Shown here one piece after another: positions 7,043 to 15,111 of a stretch of 48,825 bases of DNA. The notes beneath the pieces are model-generated. The model had not been told where the DNA came from, searched no databases, and worked only from the letters and a program-made list of their open reading frames with translations. Location: NCBI GenBank assembly GCA_022822185.1, contig JAJECE010000098.1, positions 1-48,825 of the forward strand, in the 5' to 3' direction. A program made the position numbers and the translations under genes. Within the stretch, counting starts at the first letter, position 1, and each line of letters opens with the position of its first letter. This stretch comes from Rhodothermales bacterium (GTDB lineage Bacteria; Bacteroidota; Rhodothermia; Rhodothermales; Bin80).

Positions 7043-8986
7043 ATGCGGATCCCCAGTCAAATTGTAGACCAGGTGCGTGACAGCTCAGATATTCTGAGCG
7101 TGGTTGAGGATTATGTGCGGATGAAAAAAGCCGGCAACAATTATGTGGGGCTGTGCCCGTTCCATGACGAAAAGACTCCCTCCTTTAATGTGAGCCCGTC
7201 CAAGGGGTTTTTCAAATGCTTTGGATGTGGGAAAGGGGGCAATGTGATCACATTTATCATGGAGATTGAGCGGCTTGAGTTCGTGGATGCGGTGCGTTGG
7301 CTGGCAGGCCGCGCCGGAATTGAAATCCCGGAGCAGCGGGTAGATAAGGAGGCGTTTCAAAAGACCGAGGTCATCTATCATGCACTTCGGTTTGCAGCGG
7401 AGTATTTCAGCCGGCAGTTGCGGGAGACCCTCTCCGGTACGCAGGCGCGTGCATACCTGCACGGGCGCGGCTTGACGGAGACGACCATTGAGCGGTTTCA
7501 ACTGGGATATGCCCCTGATTCATGGGATGGACTTCTGAAGGCGGCAGAACGCGGACAGATCAACCCGGAAGCCCTGTTCAGGGCCGGACTGGTGATCAAG
7601 AGGGACAACGGGGGATATTATGATCGATTCCGGGGGAGAGTGATCTTTCCTGTCTGGTCCCATATCGGGAAGATTATCGGCTTTGGAGGCCGGGCACTGC
7701 AAGAAGGCCCGAAAGTACCGAAATACCTCAACTCACCGGAAACCGAAGTGTATCACAAGAAATTTGTGCTCTACGGCCTCTATCAGGCGAAGCGGGATGC
7801 ACGTCAGCAGGACCGGATTCTACTGGTGGAAGGGTACACGGATGTGTTGGCTCTGTATCAGGCAGGGGTCGCGTCGGTGGCATGCTGCGGGACTGCACTC
7901 ACATCGCAGCAGGTAAAATTGCTGGGACGCTTTGTCAAAGAGATCCAGTTACTTTACGACGCAGATACGGCGGGCGCAACGGCGACGGAGCGGGCGATTG
8001 ACTGCGTCCTCCAAAGTGGATTGAATCCAAGCGTTTTGCGGCTGCCGGAAGGGGACGATCCCGATTCATTTGTCCGCGAACAGGGGGCAGACAAGTTCAA
8101 AGCCTATCTTCAGAGGGAGACCAAAGACTGGCTGGATGCGCTTTACGCGGTTGCCCGGCAGAAAAATCTGCTCCATACCCCCCAGGGGAGGCGGCAGGAA
8201 ATGACCAGAGTCGCCAAGCGGATTATGTGGCTGTTGCGGGATCAGCTGCTTTTCAAGTTTTATGTCGCGAAAACGAGTGAATTATTCGGTATTCTGGAAG
8301 GCGATGTGGTGCAGGAGGTTGCGGTACTGGTCCAGGGACAGAAACCATCGGAGGAAGCCGCTTCAGGACAAGGTGGTGAGGGGGCCGTTCTGGATATAAT
8401 CCCCGAAGCGGAGAAAACACTCCTGCAGTTGATGCTCGAGGAAGGGATCCCGATGATTAAGTATATTCTGGATCGGATGAGTCTGGAAGAGTTTCAGGAA
8501 GGTGCTTCCCGGGAACTGGTGGAGGCGCTGATTGATTTTTACTTTGAGTCCGGTGATCAACTTTCAGGGGCAATTAACCCCGAGCAACTTCAACTGGATA
8601 TGTTAGGCTGGCAGTTAGTCGCCGGTCTCATGCTGAACAGGTATGAACTTTCCAGCAAATGGGAAGAGAAAAAGATTGATGTTCCCAGACTGAATCAGGA
8701 TGCAGAGCGCATCGCAAAGGATTCGATGCGAAAAATCAAGCGAAAATTGATTGAGGAAGAATTGAAAGAATTGATTTTTCGGATCACAAACGCGGAAGCG
8801 GGTAGCGAAGCCCAGATGGAACTCCAGGAGGAGTACAGAGAGAGGCTTCAACACAAACGTGCGATTGAGAGGGGGGAAATATTTGAAGAGCGGGGATCTG
8901 AAGTGCCCAAAGATCAGGAAGACCGGAAAGCCGCCCCAATGAATACTCGGGCAGGTTCGGGATCAAGCATGAATCTGTTTGAATGA
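7043..8986 (+). CDS. dnaG: DNA primase
   Basis: DnaG synthesises RNA primers for chromosomal replication at the fork. The 647-residue protein has the full domain order. The N-terminal CHC2 zinc-binding domain uses C38, H41, C59 and C62 (CPFHDEKTPSF, then FKCFGCGKGGN). The central TOPRIM catalytic core has E263 in LLVEGYTDV and the metal-binding pair D306 and D308 in YDADTAG. A long C-terminal helical region fits the DnaB helicase-interacting domain, with a charged low-complexity tail. The start ATG lies just after a tiny lipoprotein gene. It is convergent with the dnaE operon, so the two replication genes face each other. Confidence 0.96.
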   Translation: MRIPSQIVDQVRDSSDILSVVEDYVRMKKAGNNYVGLCPFHDEKTPSFNVSPSKGFFKCFGCGKGGNVITFIMEIERLEFVDAVRWLAGRAGIEIPEQRVDKEAFQKTEVIYHALRFAAEYFSRQLRETLSGTQARAYLHGRGLTETTIERFQLGYAPDSWDGLLKAAERGQINPEALFRAGLVIKRDNGGYYDRFRGRVIFPVWSHIGKIIGFGGRALQEGPKVPKYLNSPETEVYHKKFVLYGLYQAKRDARQQDRILLVEGYTDVLALYQAGVASVACCGTALTSQQVKLLGRFVKEIQLLYDADTAGATATERAIDCVLQSGLNPSVLRLPEGDDPDSFVREQGADKFKAYLQRETKDWLDALYAVARQKNLLHTPQGRRQEMTRVAKRIMWLLRDQLLFKFYVAKTSELFGILEGDVVQEVAVLVQGQKPSEEAASGQGGEGAVLDIIPEAEKTLLQLMLEEGIPMIKYILDRMSLEEFQEGASRELVEALIDFYFESGDQLSGAINPEQLQLDMLGWQLVAGLMLNRYELSSKWEEKKIDVPRLNQDAERIAKDSMRKIKRKLIEEELKELIFRITNAEAGSEAQMELQEEYRERLQHKRAIERGEIFEERGSEVPKDQEDRKAAPMNTRAGSGSSMNLFE

Positions 8987-9053
8987 CCGGAGGGCGGTCT
9001 GAGCGGGATGGGGATTCTCAACAAAGCGGCGCGTCTGGGGCACGGCGGCGAGG

Positions 9054-9470
9054 TTAATAGTAGCGTTCCAGACGCTCGGGTGCGTCGGCATCGTACTTTT
9101 TCGGGATCCAGTAGGTGTCCGCATCCGGGTCAAGTTTGCGCCGGAGCGGATCCTTCCCGAACAGCCGCATCAGGAGACCGATCGGAATGAACAGGAACAC
9201 AAAGATCGCCGTCAATAGAACCCGCGTCATGACAAAGCCAAGCAGAATGGCCAATGCCATCCACGGTTTGTAGAGCGGTCGCAGTCGTTTTGGAGCAGCC
9301 AGCCCACTGACAAGGAACAGTGCGCCAAGCCCCGCAAGGATGATTTCGCCGGGAATGTCGCGCCAGTAGAGCAGGCCGGCCACAACCAGAAATGCAATCC
9401 CGAGTGTGATCCCGAAGGAGCGCAGCTGCCGGGGCCCCGTGTCCAGTAATCGCAGTTCCTCACGCAGCAT
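9054..9470 (-). CDS. SxtJ-like small membrane protein
   Basis: This 138-residue protein has about three to four hydrophobic segments (roughly residues 20-36, 42-56, 68-83 and 84-100). A charged C-terminal tail is rich in D, R, K and Y (DPDADTYW, ending LERYY). The pattern, including the W near IPKKYD in the tail, resembles the SxtJ family of membrane proteins, often found with carbamoyltransferases. No carbamoyltransferase is present here. It is the last gene of the dnaE-arsC-smr-amidotransferase run, ten bases after the amidotransferase stop. The function is unknown. Confidence 0.6.
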   Translation of the reverse strand: MLREELRLLDTGPRQLRSFGITLGIAFLVVAGLLYWRDIPGEIILAGLGALFLVSGLAAPKRLRPLYKPWMALAILLGFVMTRVLLTAIFVFLFIPIGLLMRLFGKDPLRRKLDPDADTYWIPKKYDADAPERLERYY

Positions 9471-9479
9471 GCCTCCAGT

Positions 9480-10163
9480 TCAGGGTTTGTTCAGGCGCAG
9501 GGCCTGTTGTACAAGGTTACGAAACAGACCGTAGGCCCCCATTCGCTCTGGATGAAATTGCACGCCAATATGAACCCCGTCGGTGCGCTCAATGGCTTCA
9601 ATGGTCCCGTCGGTGCTCCGCGCACTCACAATATAGCCGGCGCCCGGGTCGCACACGGCCTGAAAATGCCGGGAATTCACCATATGCGTGTCTAAATCCC
9701 AGATCCGTGCCAAGTGGGTGTTCGGGAGAATTTCCAGCGCATGGTCCGGTGCTCCCCGCTGTTCACTGTGCACCAAGGTGCCGGTGACCTGCGTCTCCAC
9801 ATCTGCATAGAGTGTGCCGCCGGCCCGGACGGCGAGTAACTGCATGCCATAGCAAATTCCGAGAATCGGCAGGTTTCGCGCAATGGCCACATCCAGAAGC
9901 AGATTGTCTGACTTCCACCGCTTCGGGTTGACGGGGGATAACGGTGCAGGGAGGGAGCCGATCATGTTGGCGGTGATGCCGGGGCCGCCGGGGATGACGA
10001 ATCCCTGAAGCGGATCACAAACCTGTCTGGCCTCCGCCATGGAGTCCACCAGTGGAAGAAGCATGGGCTGCCCCTGTGCGGCCCTGACCGCGGTGACATA
10101 GGTGTGGTCCAGGCGCTGCTGCTGATTCTCAAATGAGGTGGTTATGCCAATGAAAGGGGTCAT
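9480..10163 (-). CDS. Class I glutamine amidotransferase-like hydrolase (peptidase C26, PuuD-like)
   Basis: This 227-residue cytoplasmic protein has the catalytic triad of the class I amidotransferase fold. C104 lies in the nucleophile elbow GICYGMQ, and H204 and E206 lie in VQFHPE. The N-terminal PFIGITTS and the segment VIPGGPGI are typical of the gamma-glutamyl hydrolase branch (peptidase C26), which cleaves gamma-glutamyl amides such as gamma-glutamyl-GABA. Its start overlaps the stop of the Smr gene by four bases (ATGA), so they are translationally coupled. The substrate cannot be assigned, because no putrescine-degradation genes lie nearby. Confidence 0.82.
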   Translation of the reverse strand: MTPFIGITTSFENQQQRLDHTYVTAVRAAQGQPMLLPLVDSMAEARQVCDPLQGFVIPGGPGITANMIGSLPAPLSPVNPKRWKSDNLLLDVAIARNLPILGICYGMQLLAVRAGGTLYADVETQVTGTLVHSEQRGAPDHALEILPNTHLARIWDLDTHMVNSRHFQAVCDPGAGYIVSARSTDGTIEAIERTDGVHIGVQFHPERMGAYGLFRNLVQQALRLNKP

Positions 10164-10501
10164 GGGCGGCGGAGATTACGCAGGGTGATGCGTCCAGACG
10201 CGGAGGCATGGCGGCTTCCCCGTCTGCGCAGGGCGACAATCATATGTCCATCGGACTTGAATGTACCGCTCACATGCAGAGTCAACTGTCCGCTGTCGAT
10301 CAACTCGGTGAGTGCGAATTTGATCGTTCGCCTGCCGGGAGCAGAGGTTGATTTCCCATGGATCAGTCGCACCGAATCCCGGCCGCGGCGCACCGATTCA
10401 AGGATCAGCTGCCGCGAAAGCTGCAGCGCTTCGTTGACGGTGCAGCCGTGCAGGTCCAGTTCCGGGCGGATGCCGTCATCCATGAGGCGGGGGCGCATCA
10501 T
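10160..10501 (-). CDS. Smr-domain protein
   Basis: This stand-alone Smr domain of 113 residues has the DLHG motif near residues 16-19 and the later LIHGKS loop, in place of the common HGxGxG. Smr domains are small nucleases or nucleic-acid binders, related to the C-terminal domain of MutS2 and to proteins that cleave mRNA at stalled ribosomes. The start overlaps the arsC stop by four bases and the stop overlaps the amidotransferase start by four bases. All three are therefore likely one transcript with dnaE. The altered glycine loop may reduce nuclease activity. Confidence 0.8.
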   Translation of the reverse strand: MMRPRLMDDGIRPELDLHGCTVNEALQLSRQLILESVRRGRDSVRLIHGKSTSAPGRRTIKFALTELIDSGQLTLHVSGTFKSDGHMIVALRRRGSRHASASGRITLRNLRRP

Positions 10502-10914
10502 GGCGATGGTCGAAAGTAGTCCGCAATCCAGTGGCGGATCTGCTGCCGCACACGCCGGAAGGCAGCAAGCTTGTCGGCATCCGAACCACGGGCTGCACGG
10601 GGGTCTTCGAAGCGGCGGTGAAGGTTCCTTCGGGCGGGAACGAAGGGACAGGCCTCCCGCGCACCGTCACAGACCGTCACCACGGTATCCAGATCCATAG
10701 ACAGGAATTCGCCGACATCTTTGGATGTATGGTTCCGGATGTCAATCCCGATTTCCGCCATAGCGCGGATTGCGAACGGGCTCACACCGCCGGGCTCGGT
10801 CCCCGCACTGTAGACTTCATAGTGCTCCCCGTACAACTGGCGCAGCAGCCCTTCGGCCATCTGTGAGCGGGAGGAGTTGTGCGTGCAGACAAACAGCACC
10901 GTCGGTTTACTCAT
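10498..10914 (-). CDS. arsC: Arsenate reductase, thioredoxin-coupled (low-molecular-weight phosphatase fold)
   Basis: This 138-residue enzyme of the LMW-PTP fold reduces arsenate to arsenite. The P-loop CTHNSSR is at C10-R16, and the two further redox cysteines fall at C82 and C89 (VCDGAREACP). That is the exact spacing of the thioredoxin-recycled ArsC of the Staphylococcus pI258 type. The start at 10914 gives these positions; a longer frame from 10959 adds 15 unconserved residues. The gene overlaps the end of dnaE by eight bases and is followed by smr with an ATGA overlap. No arsenite pump or ArsR regulator is in the window, so a housekeeping tyrosine-phosphatase-like role cannot be excluded. 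Confidence 0.88.
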   Translation of the reverse strand: MSKPTVLFVCTHNSSRSQMAEGLLRQLYGEHYEVYSAGTEPGGVSPFAIRAMAEIGIDIRNHTSKDVGEFLSMDLDTVVTVCDGAREACPFVPARRNLHRRFEDPRAARGSDADKLAAFRRVRQQIRHWIADYFRPSP

Positions 10915-13900
10915 TCCTTTTTTTCTCTTTCCATTCAAGATGCACCCGCTGGGTTCCAAAGGTCGTTCCCAGGGATGCGATCACTTCCGAATTTGACTCG
11001 ATGGCCGTGTTCTCGCTGACAAGTTTCAGCTCACGGCCGTTTTCCTTCACCTTAAAGAAAAGTTTCTTTTCTCCAGGGTTCTTTTTGCATGTCAGAATGA
11101 AGTGCCTGAGATCCTCGTCCTTCAGTTGCTCAAAGTCCGGGGTGATGACAATATTGTCCAGAAGGTCTCCCCGGATTGCACTCAGCGGGATGATGCGACG
11201 AACAAGGACTTTGGTTACTCCGCCACTATCCTCCAGTTCACCGGAGGCCATCACGAGGGCGCTCTCCTGAAGATAGTCTTTAAACTCCTCGTGTACGGAA
11301 GGGAAGCAGACGAGCTCTGCCTGCCCCGTACGATCTTCAATCATGGCCGAGGACATTAAATCCCCTTTACGAGTCTTTCTGGGCTTGACCAGCGTAATGA
11401 CCCCGCAGACAGAGCGGTAGGGTCGCTCCTCACTCTTTGCTACCAGTTCAGCGATCCCTGCCAGATTGGAATCCGCGGAGGCACGCTGCTCCAGTTCCCA
11501 GCCGTCCAGCGGATGCCCCGAAATATAGAAGCCGGCCAGCTCCCGCTCCATCGCAAGTATTTCGGTGTGGGACCATTCATCACACACAGGTAATGTGGGC
11601 TCGGCGATTTCGATACTTGCATCATCGTCTGCAAACAGGAACCCCTGCCCCATTGCTTCATCCCGCTTGGCCCGTTCTGCATAATGAATGGCGAGGTCCA
11701 GGGCTTCAACGATTTGTGCCCGATGGGTGCCAAATTCGTCCAGCGCCCCCACACGGGCCAGAGAGTCCAGTGATTTCTTGTTGAGGATACGCGTATCCAG
11801 GCGTTTTACGAACTCAAAGAGGGTGACTGCCGGTCCCTCTTTGTCCCGGTTGGCGACGATATGGTCCACTGCGGTCTTAGCAACGCCCTTGACCGAGGAC
11901 AGTCCAAAGTGAATCTTTCCCTCATGGTCAACGGAGAAGTGTTCCCTGCTGTTCTTGACCGAGGGAGGCCTCAGCCGCAGCCCCATATGCCGTGCATCAT
12001 CCAGAGTTGAGATGAATTTTTTTGAATCTCCAGACACATTGGTCATGACTGCAGCCATGAATTCGGCCGTATGATGCGTTTTCAGGTAGGCCGTATGGTA
12101 GGCAATCAGGGAGTAGGCAACGCTGTGACTGTTGTGTACGACGAACTCATTTGCGATGTAGTTATGATCTTCCGCCACGGTGAGATCGTAGGTGTGTGCA
12201 TAGCCCGCCGGGAGGATGGCCACAATGGTGTCCCAGAGGATCCGTACACCGGCCTCCACGACACCGGTATTTGCTTCCCCGTGCCCCGTCAAAAGCGGGG
12301 AAGATTCGGACGCAATCGTAGCGATCTGATCGCCCGCATACAGATTTTCCAGGCGCTGCCAGTCTCGGCGCACGCGGAACCGGTGGGTTGCGGTGGTACG
12401 GATCTGTCGTCCATTTTGCGTGACCAGTTCAAAGACCGGCTTGAATCCGTTATAGTAGACCGCCTCCACATCCCGCGGAACCAGATCGCCATCCTGTGTA
12501 AGCGCATAGACCTGAACCCCTTCCCAGCCTTCTTCATGGAGTTGACGGACGGGTACCTGTACCCCTGTACGCGCATTGGTGATGAGGGTGGATTCTTCAA
12601 TGCACTTATTAAATCCGTATCCGGCAAACTTATCCATCATGTCAAAGACTTCGTTGGCAGTTTTTTCGGGGACCCCGCGTTCGACGGCCCCCTTGACGAA
12701 CCGTTTGCGCTGGGCTTTCATTTCGGTTTTCTTCTTCTTCCCCATGGCGCGGCGCAGGATATCGGCGGCACCCAGCGAATAACCTCCCATCACCTGTGCC
12801 ATTTGCATGACCTGCTCCTGAAATACGGGGATTCCGTAGGTCGCTTTCAGGACCGGCTCCAGGATTTCATGCGGATATTCAACGGCTTCCTGACCGTGTT
12901 TGCGCTTGATATATCTAGGAATCAGGTCCATGGGGCCCGGCCGGTAGAGTGCATTCATGGCGATTAAATCATCCAGGGAGGTGGGCTTCAACTGAACAAG
13001 CCATTTACGCATGCCATCCGATTCAAACTGGAAAATGGCGTTCGTCTCTCCCCGCTGGAAGAGTTCAAAGGTTGGCATATCATCCAGCGGCAGCGTGTCT
13101 ATGTCGGGTGCGCTCCCCCCGCGTTCCTGAATAATTTTGCAGGTGTCATTAATGACGGTCAGTGTGGAAAGTCCAAGAAAGTCCATCTTCAGCAGGCCAA
13201 AATTCTCCACCCAATCCCCCGAATACTGGGTGGTCAGAACCTGCTCGTCTTTGTTTTTTGTGGTGGCGACCGGAACATAATCACTGACAATACCGGGCGC
13301 AATGATGACCCCCGCCGCATGAACGCCCGTGTGCCGGGCACACCCTTCCAGGACCTGTGAGGCTTTGATCAGGGTTTTGATTTCTTTCTGGTCAGATTTG
13401 ACCAGTTCCTTGATCTCGTCCACGGTCTTTAATGCCTCGTCCAGACTGGTTCCAAAGGGGATAGATTTTGCCAGTCGGTCCACTTCCTTAAGCGGAATCC
13501 TTAGGACCCGCGCCACATCCCGGATGACGGTGCGTGCTCCCATGGTGCCGAAGGTGATAATCTGGCTCACGTTTTGTCGACCATATTTTTTGACCACATA
13601 ATTAATCACCTTGGCCCGCCCGTGGTCATCAAAATCAATATCAATATCGGGCATGGAAATGCGCTCCGGGTTCAGGAAGCGCTCAAAGAGCAGGTCATAT
13701 TTGAGGGGGTCAACGTTTGTAATTCCGAGGCAGTAGGCCACCGCACTGCCGGCGGCCGAGCCTCGCCCGGGGCCGACAGATACCCCCATTTCACGGGCTT
13801 TGGTGGTAAAATCCTGCACGACCAGAAAATAGCCGGCGTAGCCCATTTCGCGGATGATCCCCAGTTCGGTGAGCAGGCGGGCCTGCACCTCATCCGAGAA

Positions 13901-14842
13901 TTCGGGGTACCGCTTTCGGCCCCGCTCAAACACCATATGCTTCAGGTATTCGTCGGCATTATCTTCAAATTCATCGGGAATCTGAAAATGCGGCATCAGC
14001 AGCTTTCCCATCGGCAGATCAAACTGACATTTTTCGGCAATTTCCAGGCTGTTCTCCATCCAGAGGGCCGCCTCGGGTTTGCTACCCAGGGTGACATGCA
14101 TCTCGTCTGCGGACTTCAGATAGAACTCCTTTTTATCGAAACGAAGACGCTGCGGATCATTGAGATCCTTTCCGGTCTGGAGGCAGAGGAGGATGTCCTG
14201 GGCAAACGCGTCCTCCTTCATCACATAGTGGACATCGTTGGTGGCAACCACCTTCAGATTGAATTCAGCGGCCCATTTCAGGAGCGTCTCATTGACCAGC
14301 GCCTGCTCCTCAATCCCGTGATCCTGAATCTCCACATAGTAATCCTCGGTGCCGAACAGATCGATATATTTTTTCAGCCATCTGCGTGCTTCCTCCAGAT
14401 CGCCGTTGATGATCGCCTGAGGGACTTGTCCCTGAATGCAGCAGGTGGAGGCAACGAGGCCCTCGTGATATTTTGTAAGAAGGTCAAAATCAATGCGGGG
14501 TTTGAAATAAAATCCATCCAGAAAGGACAGGGAGGATAATTTGATCAGGTTGCGGTAGCCCACCTCATTTTTGGCCCAGAGGATCTGATGGTACCGTACC
14601 CGGTCTTTCCGTTCCTGCATCGGGCTTGCGCAAAGATAGAATTCGCAGCCGATGACCGGCCGGATACCGTTTTGTTTCGAAATGAAGTGAAATTCCGGCA
14701 CCCCGTACAGGTTGCCGTGATCCGAAATGCCCAGAGCATCCATACCGAGCTTTTTTGCCTGCCCGACGAGGGAGTCAATTCGCGCAGCGCCATCGAGCAG
14801 GGAGTAGGAGGTATGGCAGTGTAAGTGACAGAATTCAGACAT
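10907..14842 (-). CDS. dnaE: DNA polymerase III alpha subunit with in-frame mini-intein
   Basis: The precursor is 1311 residues. Removing the intein at residues 747-904 leaves 1153, the normal DnaE length. The N-terminal PHP domain starts HLHCHTSYSLLDGA. The catalytic palm aspartates are D401 and D403 in PDIDIDF (the first D is D399), and the third is probably the D of KMDFLGL near residue 553. The intein interrupts GYGFNK/SHSVAY, a highly conserved part of the polymerase, so splicing is needed for function. The C-terminal portion has the OB-fold and tail. DnaE is the replicative polymerase of the chromosome. The gene heads a minus-strand operon with arsC, which overlaps its 3' end by eight bases. 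Confidence 0.96.
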   Translation of the reverse strand: MSEFCHLHCHTSYSLLDGAARIDSLVGQAKKLGMDALGISDHGNLYGVPEFHFISKQNGIRPVIGCEFYLCASPMQERKDRVRYHQILWAKNEVGYRNLIKLSSLSFLDGFYFKPRIDFDLLTKYHEGLVASTCCIQGQVPQAIINGDLEEARRWLKKYIDLFGTEDYYVEIQDHGIEEQALVNETLLKWAAEFNLKVVATNDVHYVMKEDAFAQDILLCLQTGKDLNDPQRLRFDKKEFYLKSADEMHVTLGSKPEAALWMENSLEIAEKCQFDLPMGKLLMPHFQIPDEFEDNADEYLKHMVFERGRKRYPEFSDEVQARLLTELGIIREMGYAGYFLVVQDFTTKAREMGVSVGPGRGSAAGSAVAYCLGITNVDPLKYDLLFERFLNPERISMPDIDIDFDDHGRAKVINYVVKKYGRQNVSQIITFGTMGARTVIRDVARVLRIPLKEVDRLAKSIPFGTSLDEALKTVDEIKELVKSDQKEIKTLIKASQVLEGCARHTGVHAAGVIIAPGIVSDYVPVATTKNKDEQVLTTQYSGDWVENFGLLKMDFLGLSTLTVINDTCKIIQERGGSAPDIDTLPLDDMPTFELFQRGETNAIFQFESDGMRKWLVQLKPTSLDDLIAMNALYRPGPMDLIPRYIKRKHGQEAVEYPHEILEPVLKATYGIPVFQEQVMQMAQVMGGYSLGAADILRRAMGKKKKTEMKAQRKRFVKGAVERGVPEKTANEVFDMMDKFAGYGFNKCIEESTLITNARTGVQVPVRQLHEEGWEGVQVYALTQDGDLVPRDVEAVYYNGFKPVFELVTQNGRQIRTTATHRFRVRRDWQRLENLYAGDQIATIASESSPLLTGHGEANTGVVEAGVRILWDTIVAILPAGYAHTYDLTVAEDHNYIANEFVVHNSHSVAYSLIAYHTAYLKTHHTAEFMAAVMTNVSGDSKKFISTLDDARHMGLRLRPPSVKNSREHFSVDHEGKIHFGLSSVKGVAKTAVDHIVANRDKEGPAVTLFEFVKRLDTRILNKKSLDSLARVGALDEFGTHRAQIVEALDLAIHYAERAKRDEAMGQGFLFADDDASIEIAEPTLPVCDEWSHTEILAMERELAGFYISGHPLDGWELEQRASADSNLAGIAELVAKSEERPYRSVCGVITLVKPRKTRKGDLMSSAMIEDRTGQAELVCFPSVHEEFKDYLQESALVMASGELEDSGGVTKVLVRRIIPLSAIRGDLLDNIVITPDFEQLKDEDLRHFILTCKKNPGEKKLFFKVKENGRELKLVSENTAIESNSEVIASLGTTFGTQRVHLEWKEKKRNE
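12131..12604 (-). other. Mini-intein within DnaE (158 residues)
   Basis: This is a self-splicing protein element without a homing endonuclease. It begins with C747 (block A, CIEESTLITN), has the block B TTATH motif (T..H), the block F strand TYDLTVAEDHNYIANE and ends VVHN with N904. The next residue is Ser (+1 nucleophile), the start of SHSVAY. All residues needed for splicing (Cys1, block-B His, penultimate His, terminal Asn, +1 Ser) are present. The insertion point is three residues downstream of the junction used by the split DnaE intein of cyanobacteria (between the Y and C of AEY/CFN), so it is a different allele. Confidence 0.93.
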
Positions 14843-15060
14843 GCAGTTGTGGAAGTATTGAGGACAAAGGCGTGCAGGCGAAGATAGACAGTTCCAGACT
14901 TACCCCGCCCGTACAGGTGCTGGATTCAGGGGCATCGCAGGGTGGCATGCAGTGAATCTTTCCGTATCGGAACGTTGTCCGGGCCTCCGGGAACCGCCCT
15001 TCCTCTGAACCGGTAATTTCAGACTGGAAAATTAAAAATCCAGGATGATAAGTAAGGAGG

Positions 15061-15105
15061 CAGATGTCCCGACTGTTCACACCCTGAATGCAATCGGGAC
15101 ATCTG
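15061..15105 (-). terminator. Hairpin downstream of katG
   Basis: A perfect 12-base inverted repeat (CAGATGTCCCGA and its complement) is separated by 21 bases and lies seven bases beyond the katG stop. The following minus-strand sequence is only moderately T-rich (CCTCCTTACTTATC), so it may be a terminator or an mRNA 3'-end stabiliser. The remainder of the gap up to dnaE (14843-15060) shows no gene. Confidence 0.45.
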
Positions 15106-15111
15106 TCTGTA

